Of a stretch of 61,584 bases of DNA, positions 5,904 through 14,571 are shown piece by piece. Origin of the DNA: Lachnospiraceae bacterium UBA7199 (GTDB lineage: Bacteria; Bacillota; Clostridia; Lachnospirales; Lachnospiraceae); the NCBI GenBank assembly GCA_002490775.1, contig DKUR01000100.1, positions 1-61,584 of the forward strand, in the 5' to 3' direction. The notes under the pieces were generated by a model. The model was not told the origin of the DNA. It saw only the letters and a list, made by a program, of their open reading frames with translations, and ran no database searches. The position numbers and the translations under genes are program-made. The first letter of the stretch is position 1; every line of letters starts with the position of its first letter.

Positions 5904-8006
5904 ATGAAGGATAATGAACTGCTTGCAGCACCCATCAGCAAGATCCATATGGTACCTATGGATGTAATTAATGGTTTTGAGGTCCGCCCTGGAATGTATG
6001 AGGTGAATGGCGCTACTGCAATTCCATGCGGAGTTAATTTTACGGTGTATTCTTATGGTGCAACTTCCTGTGAATTGCTTTTGTTTAGACGGGAAGAAGC
6101 AGAACCATATGCCGTATTACAGTTTCCAGAGACCTACAAAATTGGAAAAGTATATTCTATGATCGTGTTCGGCCTTAATGTGCATGATTTTGAATATGCA
6201 TATCGAATGGATGGGCCTTATGATCCGAAAGTGGGACTGCTGTTTAATAAGGAGCATATTCTTTTGGACATTTATGCCAAGGCAGTGACAGGCCAGAGAA
6301 TATGGGGTGTCCCACGTATGGAGGGAGATTATTACAGGGCCAGAGTGGTGAAGGATGATTTTGACTGGAAAACCTTCGGTCAACCGCTGATTCCTATGGA
6401 GGATTTGATTATTTATGAGATGCATGTGAGAGGATTTACAAAACATGCATCTTCCGGTGTCGAGTACCCGGGGACTTTTGCGGGGCTGAAGGAGAAGATT
6501 CCTTATTTAAAAGAATTAGGGATTAATGCGGTGGAACTGATGCCGATCTTTGAATTTGATGAAATGCGGGACTATCGTGAGATAGATGGAAAACCAGTAA
6601 TGAATTATTGGGGATATAGTACGGTTTCCTTTTTTGCGCCTAACACCAGTTATACTTCGAAGATGGAATACAATAAAGAAGGAACGGAGTTGAAGGAGCT
6701 GATCAGCGAACTTCATGAAAATGGGATTGAATGTATATTGGATGTGGTATTCAATCACACGGCTGAAGGAAATGAATGCGGCCCCTGTTTTTCCTTTAAA
6801 GGCTTTGATAATAATATTTATTATATGCTTACGCCAGATGGAAAGTATTACAATTTCAGCGGCTGTGGCAATACTTTAAACTGTAATCATCCGATTGTAC
6901 ATCAGATGATTTTAGAGTGCTTAAGGTATTGGACGACTGCTTATCATGTGGATGGATTCCGGTTTGATCTGGCAGCTATTCTTGGAAGAAATGAGGATGG
7001 ATCACCTATGAGTAAGCCGCCCCTTTTGCAGAGCCTTGCTTTTGATCCAATTTTGGGGAATGTGAAGCTGATTGCTGAAGCATGGGATGCAGGAGGCCTT
7101 TATCAGGTGGGAAGCTTTCCTTCCTGGAGCCGTTGGGCGGAATGGAATGGCAAATACCGGGATGATCTGCGTGATTTCCTGAAAGGGGACTTTGGCATGT
7201 GGGAGACCGCGGCGCAGAGGATCACTGGCTCTAAGGACATTTACAATCCGGCATGGAGAGGGAACAACGCATCAGTAAACTTTCTTACCTGTCATGACGG
7301 ATTTACTCTTTGGGATTTATACTCCTATAATGAAAAGCATAATGAGGCCAATGGCTGGGATAACACGGACGGGTGCAATGACAATCGAAGCTGGAACTGC
7401 GGTGTGGAAGGGGAAACAGATAATGAGGAAGTTCTTGCTTTACGCAGGCGTCTTGCTATGAATGCTTTTGCCGTATTAATGTGCAGCCGTGGAACACCTA
7501 TGTTTTATGCAGGAGATGAGTTTCTCAACACGCAGTTTGGAAATAATAATGCTTACTGTCAGGACAACGAGATTTCCTGGCTTAATTGGGAAGATTTAAA
7601 GAAGAACAAAGTCCATTTTGGTTTTTGCAAATATATGACAGCGTTTCGGAAAGCCCATCCTGTGCTGCGAAAATTTGCAGGAAATAGTTGGTGTGGGTGG
7701 CCTGAAATTCAGGTGATGGGGGCAGACGCCACAAGCAAAGTGCTTCGTGTGATCTATGCCGGAAGAGTTGAAGTAGATGACCGGGGGAATGGTCATGACG
7801 ATATTGTCTGTCTCGCAGTAAATGTTTTCTGGGAGGATCAGGAGATATGGCTGCCTTCCTTACAGGGCGGAAAGGTCTGGTATGTAGCTGTTGACACTAG
7901 CGGTAAGTACCTGCATGATTATATACCGGGACAGCAGGGGATGAGCAGGCTGCCGGAAAACAGGGTGATAATTGGCGCCAGAAGTGTATGTATTTTTGTT
8001 TCCTGA
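5904..8006 (+). CDS. glgX: glycogen debranching enzyme, GH13 isoamylase type
   Basis: This 700-residue enzyme would hydrolyse alpha-1,6 branches of glycogen or related glucans in the cytoplasm. An N-terminal CBM48-like domain (GVNFTVYSYGATSCELLLF) precedes the catalytic barrel. GH13 regions are clear: DVVFNH near 280, GFRFDLA with nucleophile D355, LIAEAWDAGG with acid/base E392, and FLTCHDG with H464/D465. ATG 5904 is preferred over ATG 5790 because GGGAG lies about ten bases upstream and the extra 38 residues are not family-like. Two TATAAT hexamers (5831 and 5841) lie in the leader without a good -35. The gene stands alone, with a hairpin downstream. The subgroup could equally be called TreX or isoamylase. 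Confidence 0.9.
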   Translation: MKDNELLAAPISKIHMVPMDVINGFEVRPGMYEVNGATAIPCGVNFTVYSYGATSCELLLFRREEAEPYAVLQFPETYKIGKVYSMIVFGLNVHDFEYAYRMDGPYDPKVGLLFNKEHILLDIYAKAVTGQRIWGVPRMEGDYYRARVVKDDFDWKTFGQPLIPMEDLIIYEMHVRGFTKHASSGVEYPGTFAGLKEKIPYLKELGINAVELMPIFEFDEMRDYREIDGKPVMNYWGYSTVSFFAPNTSYTSKMEYNKEGTELKELISELHENGIECILDVVFNHTAEGNECGPCFSFKGFDNNIYYMLTPDGKYYNFSGCGNTLNCNHPIVHQMILECLRYWTTAYHVDGFRFDLAAILGRNEDGSPMSKPPLLQSLAFDPILGNVKLIAEAWDAGGLYQVGSFPSWSRWAEWNGKYRDDLRDFLKGDFGMWETAAQRITGSKDIYNPAWRGNNASVNFLTCHDGFTLWDLYSYNEKHNEANGWDNTDGCNDNRSWNCGVEGETDNEEVLALRRRLAMNAFAVLMCSRGTPMFYAGDEFLNTQFGNNNAYCQDNEISWLNWEDLKKNKVHFGFCKYMTAFRKAHPVLRKFAGNSWCGWPEIQVMGADATSKVLRVIYAGRVEVDDRGNGHDDIVCLAVNVFWEDQEIWLPSLQGGKVWYVAVDTSGKYLHDYIPGQQGMSRLPENRVIIGARSVCIFVS

Positions 8007-8014
8007 GGGAAGGT

Positions 8015-8039
8015 AGTGTGAAAAATAAATTTTCACACT
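8015..8039 (+). terminator. hairpin after glgX
   Basis: Ten-base arms AGTGTGAAAA (8015-8024) and TTTTCACACT (8030-8039) form a perfect AT-rich hairpin eight bases past the stop. A long U tract is lacking, so termination is probable rather than certain. Confidence 0.6.
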
Positions 8040-8042
8040 TCG

Positions 8043-8089
8043 TATTTAAGCAGTATCGCAAGCAGTGCTTGCGATATGCATGGGGATTA
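8043..8089 (+). repeat. repeated leader element, copy 1
   Basis: This 47-base element, beginning TATTTAAGCAGTA and ending GATATGCATGGGGATTA, recurs at 31765-31810 in the same orientation. Inside, TATCGCAAGC (8054-8063) and GCTTGCGATA (8067-8076) form a perfect ten-base stem with a three-base loop. The element supplies the GGGGA ribosome site of the following gene. Confidence 0.75.
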
Positions 8090-8091
8090 TT

Positions 8092-8883
8092 ATGAAAGAA
8101 ATACAGAAATTTTACAATATAGAATGCAAAGAAAGCGAACGCTTAATGTCTCAGGCAGGGCAGATTGAGTATATTACAACAATGAAATATTTAAAAATGT
8201 ATTGTAAAAAAGGTATGTCTGTTCTTGATGCATGTGCAGGAGGCGGTGTATATTCGTTTCCACTTGCAGAATTAGGCTGCAAAGTTTGGGCAGGTGATTT
8301 AATGGAAATAAATGTAGCCTATATAAAATCTGAAAATGCCAAAAATCCTAAACTACAATACATTTACCAAGGGGACGTACTAAATTTATCTTGTTTTCAT
8401 GATCAAAGTTTTGATGTTGTGTTAAATTTAGGTTCCTATTATCATTTGTGTGATGAGGCAGATAGAAATAAATCGTTGGTTGAAACGCTCAGGGTACTAA
8501 AAAATAATGGTATATATATGATTTCATATATTAACCGATGTGCAAATTATATGGCACACTTTGAAGAGCTGAAAGATAATTTTTCTTTTTTAATAAATTA
8601 TATGCATAGCGGCTGCATAGAAAATAGTACGCTGTTTTATTCTTCGACACCTGAAATGATAGAAGAGGACCTAAAAAAGCAGGGGATGAAAATACTTCAT
8701 CATGTTGCAGCAGATGGCCCTATTTTTATATACAGGGACATTGTTGAGCACATGAATAAAAAGGATTTTGAAGCATTTATGAATATGCATTTAGAACTAT
8801 GTGATAAAAGAAGTAATCTGGGATATAGTGAACATGGTTTGATAGTGGCACAAAAAAGCGACGGAGCATTTTCATATGAATAA
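8092..8883 (+). CDS. class I SAM-dependent methyltransferase
   Basis: This 263-residue methyltransferase has motif I VLDACAGGGVYSFPLAELG near residue 46, the acidic strand-2 residue in VWAGDLMEIN near 67, and DVVLNLGSYYHL near 110. ATG 8092 is five bases after GGGGA. An upstream in-frame ATG at 8080 and GTG at 8065 lie inside the repeated leader and are less likely. The gene overlaps the alpha/beta hydrolase by eight bases, so the two are probably translated together. The substrate is unknown. The neighbourhood (hydrolase, P-loop protein, broken aminoglycoside transferase, GNAT) looks like a set of accessory small-molecule-modifying genes. Confidence 0.85.
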   Translation: MKEIQKFYNIECKESERLMSQAGQIEYITTMKYLKMYCKKGMSVLDACAGGGVYSFPLAELGCKVWAGDLMEINVAYIKSENAKNPKLQYIYQGDVLNLSCFHDQSFDVVLNLGSYYHLCDEADRNKSLVETLRVLKNNGIYMISYINRCANYMAHFEELKDNFSFLINYMHSGCIENSTLFYSSTPEMIEEDLKKQGMKILHHVAADGPIFIYRDIVEHMNKKDFEAFMNMHLELCDKRSNLGYSEHGLIVAQKSDGAFSYE

Positions 8884-9742
8884 AAAATCAATATATAGAA
8901 GTGCGAAAGCAAAAAAAGCAGTTTTAACGCTATATGACAAGCAAATGAAAGAGTTACATATTTCTTTTCAGGATATTTACGTAGAAACCTCTTTTGGAAA
9001 AACCCATTTAATTGAATGCGGAGATAGTAATAGGCCGCCGCTTCTAGTATTTCATGGAGGTAATGCGACGACTGCATACAACTTAAAATATTGCGATTTT
9101 CTTCTGCCGCATTTTCATATCTACGCAGTGGATACCATTGGACATCCTGGAAAAAGTGCGGAAATCTCGCTTTCTCCTTTTAATCAGGATTATGGAAAAT
9201 GGGCGGAACAAGTAATTGAAAAGTTGGGCTATGATCAGATTGCCTGCTTTGGAGGCTCTTTTGGAGCGGGGATTCTGGTTAAGGCTATGTGTGCCGCTCC
9301 AGAAAGAATTTCAAAAAGTGTATTGTTAGTGCCTTCTGCCATTAAAAATGCACCTTCCATAAAAAGCATCAACATGATGTTTCCAATGTGCATGTATTAT
9401 CTTACTCACAAAGAAAAGTGGTTTATAAAATGCATCCTGCCAATGGCACTAAAAGAGGAATTTGTTTCAAAAGATATTTTGCTGACAGCCAGATGCAGTA
9501 TAGATAATGCTAAAGTTAAATCTATTATGCCTCAAAACGAAAGGACGGACCAGTTACGAAAATATAAAAATCCTGTGTTGGTAATGGCAGCGGAGAAGGA
9601 CTGTCTTTTTCCAGCAGGGGGCGTGCTTCGAAGAAGCAAAAGGGTATGGCCGCAAAGCCGCTGCTATTTACTGCGGGACAGAGGACATATTCATGAATTG
9701 ACCGAAAAAGAAAAGCAGATGATTATAAAAGGATTAAAGTAA
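8876..9742 (+). CDS. alpha/beta hydrolase
   Basis: This 288-residue serine hydrolase has an oxyanion-hole motif FHGGNATT near residue 59 and a nucleophile elbow GGSFGAG with S128. The probable acid is D242 in AAEKDCLFP, and the histidine is H271 in DRGHIHEL. The length and the VDTIGHPGKS segment are typical of the MhpC/YcdJ group of esterase- or lactonase-like enzymes. There is no signal peptide, so it acts in the cytoplasm. It overlaps the preceding methyltransferase by eight bases, which suggests a shared substrate pathway, but the sequence does not identify it. Confidence 0.85.
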   Translation: MNKKSIYRSAKAKKAVLTLYDKQMKELHISFQDIYVETSFGKTHLIECGDSNRPPLLVFHGGNATTAYNLKYCDFLLPHFHIYAVDTIGHPGKSAEISLSPFNQDYGKWAEQVIEKLGYDQIACFGGSFGAGILVKAMCAAPERISKSVLLVPSAIKNAPSIKSINMMFPMCMYYLTHKEKWFIKCILPMALKEEFVSKDILLTARCSIDNAKVKSIMPQNERTDQLRKYKNPVLVMAAEKDCLFPAGGVLRRSKRVWPQSRCYLLRDRGHIHELTEKEKQMIIKGLK

Positions 9743-9769
9743 GGCAAGCAGGATGGTTGAAAACAAGAC

Positions 9770-10576
9770 ATGGGTAAAAGATTGAATAAAACAAATTATT
9801 TTATAGAAGGACTACAGGGAGCCGGAAAATCTACTTTTGTACAAAAGCTTTCTGAAGTTTTAAATGATTACAAGGTTTTTCGGGAAGGCGATTATTCCCC
9901 TGTTGAACTGGCTTGGTGCGCATATGTGACAGAGGAACAATATACGAATATACTAAATGCTTATTCGGAAATTCAGGCTGATATTAAAGGAAAGACATTT
10001 GCAGAAGGGAATCACAGAATTATTTGTTATACACAGATATTAACAGATCTTCCCGGTTTTCATAGAGAACTGGAAAGGTATGATATATATAATGGAAGGT
10101 ATGAGATAGATTCTTTTGAAGGGATCATTTTTGACCGCTTTAAAAACTGGAATGGGGAAAGACAAATTTTTGAGTGTTCCATTTTTCAAAATATCATTGA
10201 AAATCAGATTTTGTATTTGATGATGTCAGATGAAGAAATTATAGATTTTTACAGGAGATTAAAAAATATTTTAGGGGATAAGCCATATAAAATTATATAT
10301 TTGGATATGGAGGATATTGCAGACGGAATTCGTGTGATCAGAAAAGAACGTTCTGATGAGAAAGGAAATGAGTTTTGGTTTCCTTTGATGCTGCAATATT
10401 TGGAAGAATCACCTTATGGAAAGGCACATGTACTGGCAGGTGAGGAAGGACTATTTAGGCATTTAGAGCATAGAAGGGTTTTGGAACATCGGATTATTGA
10501 GGAAATTTTCAGGGAAAATACGATAATTTTAAAAGCTAAAAATTATAAAATGGATAATATTATTACATTGCTGTAA
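9770..10576 (+). CDS. P-loop NTPase, kinase-like, unknown substrate
   Basis: This 268-residue protein opens with a Walker A loop GLQGAGKST at residues 14-22, preceded by a beta strand (NYFIEG), the arrangement of small-molecule or nucleoside kinases. A possible Walker B is IIFDRFKNW near residue 120, and IIYLDMEDI near residue 178 resembles the lid-proximal strand of deoxynucleoside kinases. No membrane segments are seen. ATG 9770 lacks a strong ribosome site, but no better in-frame start exists. It follows the hydrolase by 27 bases in the same direction. I recognise the fold but not the family; phosphorylation of a small molecule is inference. Confidence 0.7.
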   Translation: MGKRLNKTNYFIEGLQGAGKSTFVQKLSEVLNDYKVFREGDYSPVELAWCAYVTEEQYTNILNAYSEIQADIKGKTFAEGNHRIICYTQILTDLPGFHRELERYDIYNGRYEIDSFEGIIFDRFKNWNGERQIFECSIFQNIIENQILYLMMSDEEIIDFYRRLKNILGDKPYKIIYLDMEDIADGIRVIRKERSDEKGNEFWFPLMLQYLEESPYGKAHVLAGEEGLFRHLEHRRVLEHRIIEEIFRENTIILKAKNYKMDNIITLL

Positions 10577-10647
10577 AAGCAAAGCTTTAAGAAAGGTTTA
10601 TACATATTTGCTCCGCTGCTGCGTATACTGTCTTTGAGGCGGTTTGT

Positions 10648-11157
10648 ATGAAACAGTTAAAAAAATATATAATTATAGGTATAATTTTTGTCTTGATAGC
10701 AGGGACGCTTGCCTATTTTTTATATGAATGGACTAGAAATAATTTTGTAATAGGTTTATTTACCCCGGTAAATGAATCTGTGTGGGAACATATGAAATTG
10801 CTGTTTTTTCCTATGCTGATCTATACGATTGTGGCAGTTTTTAATTTAAAAAAAGATGAGCCATGTGTCATTTCTGCATTCTGTTTTGGAATTTTATTGG
10901 GAACAATTTTGATTCCGTTCTTTTTCTATACTTACATCAGTATTTTGGGGAGAAATATATTTGCTTTAGATGTAGGTACCTTTGTTTTAAGCACTATAAT
11001 TGCATTTTATTCAGTTTATAAGCTTACTTTGTCATGCAAACTAAAGGCTTATACTTTTTTGCTTTGTGGTCTGGTGGCGGTATTATTTATTTGTTTTCTG
11101 GTATTTTCTTACCATCCCCCTGAGCTGCCAATTTTTGCTAATCTGGAAAAAGCATAA
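10648..11157 (+). CDS. DUF6512 family membrane protein
   Basis: This 169-residue protein has five predicted membrane segments, around residues 7-27, 50-65, 73-100, 110-127 and 135-155. The conserved segment IGLFTPVNESVWEHMKLLFFPML between the first two helices is the hallmark I associate with DUF6512 of Clostridia. ATG 10648 follows a GAGGCGG at about seven bases. It lies on the same strand as its neighbours, but the 71-base gap could hold a promoter. Function is unknown. Confidence 0.7.
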   Translation: MKQLKKYIIIGIIFVLIAGTLAYFLYEWTRNNFVIGLFTPVNESVWEHMKLLFFPMLIYTIVAVFNLKKDEPCVISAFCFGILLGTILIPFFFYTYISILGRNIFALDVGTFVLSTIIAFYSVYKLTLSCKLKAYTFLLCGLVAVLFICFLVFSYHPPELPIFANLEKA

Positions 11158-11186
11158 AGGAATTGGTATAATATTGTCACGCTGTA

Positions 11187-11639
11187 ATGGAGAGGTATGA
11201 AGAAATGGCAGGCAGATATTTGGGGAAGAGCTTACAGGTATCTATTTGCATGGCTCAGCAGCAATGGGATGCTTTCATCCTGATAAAAGTGACATTGATT
11301 TAATCTTTGTGATTGAAAATGTGATTACAGTTGAACAGAAATTGAAATTTATGGATGAAATTGTAAAGTTAAATAAACTTGCGCCAAAGAAAGGGATTGA
11401 ATTTATGCAGAGTAATAGCATTTGTACAGGATGAATTGATTACTTCTAAAGAGCAGGGCGGCCAATGGGGCGTGAGGAATTTAGAGTTACAATATCAGGG
11501 ATTGATTTTTGAAGCGCTTGAATGCTATGCTTCAGAGAAAGAAATGATTGTTCAGGAAGAGGAAGCAAGAGAATTTGCACGATATATGGTTAGAAAAATT
11601 GAAAATATGATGCCTAGCAGAAGAAATCAGGTTAAGTAG
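11187..11639 (+). pseudogene. broken ANT(3'')-like aminoglycoside nucleotidyltransferase
   Basis: The reading frame from ATG 11187 (MERYEEMAGRYLG) shifts at GGGG (11222) and continues in another frame as GEELTGIYLHGSAAMG and PDKSDIDLIFVI, the nucleotidyltransferase active-site block with both aspartates. Near 11390-11440 the frame shifts again to NLCRVIAFVQDELITSKEQGG and EEEAREFARYMVRKIE, which match the family C-terminus. About 100 residues that normally separate these blocks, including the FVYPTPFELH region, are missing. The gene therefore carries one single-base frameshift and one internal deletion and cannot make an active enzyme. A GNAT gene follows within 16 bases. Confidence 0.8.
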
Positions 11640-11654
11640 GGAGGAAAAATAAAA

Positions 11655-12110
11655 ATGCAGGTGATAGATTATTATAATTGTGAGCGACAGGAATATTGGC
11701 TTGAGCAAATAAAGAGAAGCGATTGGGCGGCAGGTCAGTTTCTTTATGAATTGCTTAGTGAAAACAAGTTTAAGGATGCTGTGGGAGAAAAATCTAAGGT
11801 ATTAATGCTGGTGAATGGAGATGAACTTATTTCCTTCTGCACTTATGCGGAAAAGGATGATATACAGCCTACAACCTTAACTCCCTGGATGGGTTTTGTT
11901 TATACCTTTCCGGGGCACAGGGGGCATCATTATATGAGAGAACTATTCTTGGAAGTTGAAAGGCTTGCTAAAGCTGAGAAAGTACATGATGTTTTTATTT
12001 CAACAGGCCATACAGGATTATATGAAAAATATGGCTGTGAATTTTATCAGATGATGAAGGATATGGATGGAGAGCTTTCCAGAGTTTACAGAAAGCATAT
12101 AGATGAATAA
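11655..12110 (+). CDS. GNAT family N-acetyltransferase
   Basis: This 151-residue protein fits a GNAT acetyltransferase that uses acetyl-CoA. The central strands LMLVNGDELISFCTYAEKDD lead into a short acetyl-CoA-binding turn FPGHRGHHYMRELF near residues 88-101, a variant of the R/Q-x-x-G-x-G/A motif. The segment STGHTGLYEKYGCEF near residue 118 is the usual C-terminal helix of the fold. AGGGAGGA lies upstream of ATG 11655. Its position directly after a broken aminoglycoside transferase could suggest a former resistance cassette, but the acceptor is unknown. Confidence 0.8.
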   Translation: MQVIDYYNCERQEYWLEQIKRSDWAAGQFLYELLSENKFKDAVGEKSKVLMLVNGDELISFCTYAEKDDIQPTTLTPWMGFVYTFPGHRGHHYMRELFLEVERLAKAEKVHDVFISTGHTGLYEKYGCEFYQMMKDMDGELSRVYRKHIDE

Positions 12111-12351
12111 ACGATTCATATATATATATTTATTTATTTATTTTGCTCTTTTCTACTATAATATTATACCACAAAAATGCTTAAAATTAAAGACTGGTAA
12201 CTGTATCAATGCAATGTTAGTATAGTAACTGCTACATTTTCATAGAGCGTAAGCATGATGGCGAAGAATTTGAACGCTGTTTATGTTTCAATTACCTTAC
12301 TGGTAAAAATTACTATAGCATTGAACAAAGATCAGACAGTGGGAGGTATGT

Positions 12352-12885
12352 ATGGGGAAAGATTGGATTGAATTATTACAGCAGCAAAACCAGTTAAGTA
12401 AAGTGGTAGAAACAAACCGAATCACGCAGAAGTTTGGGCTGACTCTTAGCAGGGAAGAAGCACAGCTTATTTTAAGCGAGCGCAAATCTGCATTAAGAGA
12501 GCAGAGAAGGGTGGAATTTGGAGAAGGCATAATCCCTAAAATTATTTATGAATTTTGCGATTCAGATTTTATTGATCAGGACAATTATGTCCAGACAATG
12601 ATTCGACTGCAGGAAATTTTTTATTTATATAAAAATGAAATGCAGGATGAAATATCGGATGATGAACTTTTACATTTTATGAAGGAGCAGTTTGAAGAAA
12701 AATGTTTTGGGGATTTGGATTATCTGGAAGGCACATGCCTTTCTATTTTTTCGCAGGCAGTCAGAGCAGGATACCGGGGATATAAAGCTTCGGAGGGACG
12801 GGGAGAATATGAACAATTTGATGAAGTTTCCAGATGGGATTATGAACTATATCTTGAAGCTTTAAAGGAGCTTTTATGGAGGTGA
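12352..12885 (+). CDS. DUF6323 family protein
   Basis: This 177-residue soluble protein carries the features I recall for DUF6323: a helical opening, FGLTLSREEAQLILSERKSALREQRRVEFGEGI near residues 25-55, then IYEFCDSDFIDQDNYVQTMIRLQEIFYLYKNE near residues 60-100. GGGAGG precedes ATG 12352. The DUF6179 gene starts seven bases after its stop, so the two form an operon, and I have seen these families adjacent in other Clostridia. There is no catalytic motif, membrane segment or signal peptide. Function is unknown. Confidence 0.7.
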   Translation: MGKDWIELLQQQNQLSKVVETNRITQKFGLTLSREEAQLILSERKSALREQRRVEFGEGIIPKIIYEFCDSDFIDQDNYVQTMIRLQEIFYLYKNEMQDEISDDELLHFMKEQFEEKCFGDLDYLEGTCLSIFSQAVRAGYRGYKASEGRGEYEQFDEVSRWDYELYLEALKELLWR

Positions 12886-12892
12886 TCGGCAG

Positions 12893-13714
12893 ATGAATTA
12901 TGAAATGGAAGAATTAATGCCGATCGTAAGTGATCTGGCGGAACAATATAATGCTTTTGAAAGTACATCAATGACTTATGAAAAGGCGGAGCAGTTATTA
13001 GGTGCAGTGCTCTATTGCATCAATGAAGCATTAGGGCAAGGCAAAGATGCTGACACATTACTTCCGGCAAAAGAGTTATCAGCGCGAAAGGCCTACGAAA
13101 TGGGGGCTGAATGGGTAGCCTGTAAAACAAAGAAAGCATTGGAGATGTACAATGAGATCCGGCCCCAATTAATCTGTTGTGGAAATGTATGCCTATATGA
13201 CACTTTCGTAAAAGGACTTCCAGAATTTTTCAAGTGGTATGATATAAAATTTGCACCCCAGAATGAAATTTTAACATTAGATTATCCGGTTTTGAAAGAC
13301 ATTACACAGCTTACCGGTATTGATAAGGTTTATGAGTTTATAAATTGCATTCGTCTGGAACAGCAATTTCTCAGTAAGTTCAAGGAGCCGGATTTGATTC
13401 ATATATTATCCCGGCATGAAAAGCAATATGAAGACAGTATGGATAATATTTGTGAAATTGTTTTTACAAATGTGATTATGCATATACTGGCAGGAAAATC
13501 TTTATCAGATGGAGAGTTTGGCAAGGCAGATGATCAACAGATAGAAAATGTATTTATTCAGGAAAATCTTGAGAAGATCAATGAAAAACTGGAAAATGCA
13601 GTTAAAATCCTTGTACAGGAATACTTTGATGATAACGAGGATATGTTGGCTTATCTACTAAGTCCCATGAAAGGAATTATTCTTCGGTTCATTACTCACT
13701 TGGATTTAGACTGA
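12893..13714 (+). CDS. DUF6179 family protein
   Basis: This 273-residue protein resembles DUF6179: the N-terminal stretch ESTSMTYEKAEQLLGAVLYCI near residues 23-43 is characteristic, and the rest is predicted to be almost entirely helical. GGAGGTGATC at the end of the preceding gene provides its ribosome site. Its TGA stop overlaps the ATG of a 40-codon frame (TGATG at 13712-13716), implying coupling or a former longer protein. No enzymatic motif is visible. It probably works with the DUF6323 protein, but nothing in the sequence says how. Confidence 0.65.
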   Translation: MNYEMEELMPIVSDLAEQYNAFESTSMTYEKAEQLLGAVLYCINEALGQGKDADTLLPAKELSARKAYEMGAEWVACKTKKALEMYNEIRPQLICCGNVCLYDTFVKGLPEFFKWYDIKFAPQNEILTLDYPVLKDITQLTGIDKVYEFINCIRLEQQFLSKFKEPDLIHILSRHEKQYEDSMDNICEIVFTNVIMHILAGKSLSDGEFGKADDQQIENVFIQENLEKINEKLENAVKILVQEYFDDNEDMLAYLLSPMKGIILRFITHLDLD

Positions 13715-13836
13715 TGCCGCTCTTTAAGTGCCATTGCAATGAGATTAATAAAAATCATGAGGAACACATATGCGGTTTAATTATTATTGAGCAGTTAAGC
13801 CATTATTTACAAGCACATACAGGCAGGGTAAAATAA
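13714..13836 (+). CDS. small coupled ORF, 40 residues
   Basis: The ATG at 13714 overlaps the stop codon of the DUF6179 gene. The frame encodes a short protein with a CHC pair (FKCHCNEINKN), a second CG, and a helical end (EQLSHYLQAHTGR). It could be a real small partner, possibly metal binding, or the displaced C-terminus of a longer ancestral DUF6179 protein. There is no independent ribosome site. Confidence 0.4.
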   Translation: MPLFKCHCNEINKNHEEHICGLIIIEQLSHYLQAHTGRVK

Positions 13837-13879
13837 AGTGTAGAAAAAGAAATAAATTGAATTTTCGTGGGGATAAGAA

Positions 13880-14551
13880 ATGGACAGCAATAAGGTAAAA
13901 AATATCATGTTTTCACTAGGGGCGGATTTGTGTAAGGTAGCAGGCATTGACAGGTTTGATGATGCTCCGGCAGGCTATCATCCACTGGATGTATTTCCTT
14001 CCTGCAAGTCTGTGATCTCTTTTGCATGCAGATTTCCGGCAGGTACCCTTACCTGCAAAACATCAGTACCCTATACCAGAGTGAGAAATTCTATTACTGC
14101 TAAGATGGATGCTATTGCCTTGGACTTTTGCATTGAAATGGACAAGCATAAGATAGCGGCAATACCAATTCCCACCAATGAAAGCCAGTGGGATATAAAG
14201 ACCGAAAGATGGCGCTCCATTGTTTCTCAAAAACATGCGGCGCAGGCAGCAGGCTTGGGAACTATAGGCAGACATTCTTTGCTGATCACACCGGAGTTTG
14301 GCAGTATGGTCTGGCTTGGGGCGGTTCTGACCGAAGCAAAGCTGGAGCCTGATCCTGTGCTTAATAGAATATGCAATGACTGTAATTTATGTGTAAAGGC
14401 ATGTCCCGTAAATGCGTTAGAACATTTGGAAATAAAGCAGCAGGTTTGCTGGGATCATGCATTTGGAGACAATGAAGAAACCAAAAATTGGGAGATTTCC
14501 TGTCATAAATGCAGGGATATCTGCCCCTATAACTTAGGATATCAGATTTAA
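13880..14551 (+). CDS. QueG-like 4Fe-4S double-cluster protein
   Basis: This 223-residue protein resembles the C-terminal architecture of epoxyqueuosine reductase QueG. A cobalamin-binding-like N-terminal region (PSCKSVISFACRF, RWRSIVSQKHAAQAAGLGTIGRHSLLITPEFG) is followed by two ferredoxin motifs: CNDCNLCVKACP near residue 167 and CHKCRDICP near residue 209. It is shorter than QueG, at about 300 or more residues, and lacks the HEAT-repeat tail. It is therefore better called an epoxyqueuosine reductase-related Fe-S protein than QueG itself. ATG 13880 follows GGGGATAAG. An epimerase gene starts 20 bases downstream. Likely redox role in the cytoplasm; substrate not known. Confidence 0.75.
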   Translation: MDSNKVKNIMFSLGADLCKVAGIDRFDDAPAGYHPLDVFPSCKSVISFACRFPAGTLTCKTSVPYTRVRNSITAKMDAIALDFCIEMDKHKIAAIPIPTNESQWDIKTERWRSIVSQKHAAQAAGLGTIGRHSLLITPEFGSMVWLGAVLTEAKLEPDPVLNRICNDCNLCVKACPVNALEHLEIKQQVCWDHAFGDNEETKNWEISCHKCRDICPYNLGYQI

Positions 14552-14571
14552 CATGGAAGAGGCAAATCATT

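Noticed and set aside
12200..12351. A protein-like frame (HDGEEFERCLCFNYLTGKNYYSIEQ) before the DUF6323 gene
   Set aside because: It has no start codon or ribosome site, runs into a stop upstream, and matches no family I recognise. It is probably chance in an AT-rich gap.
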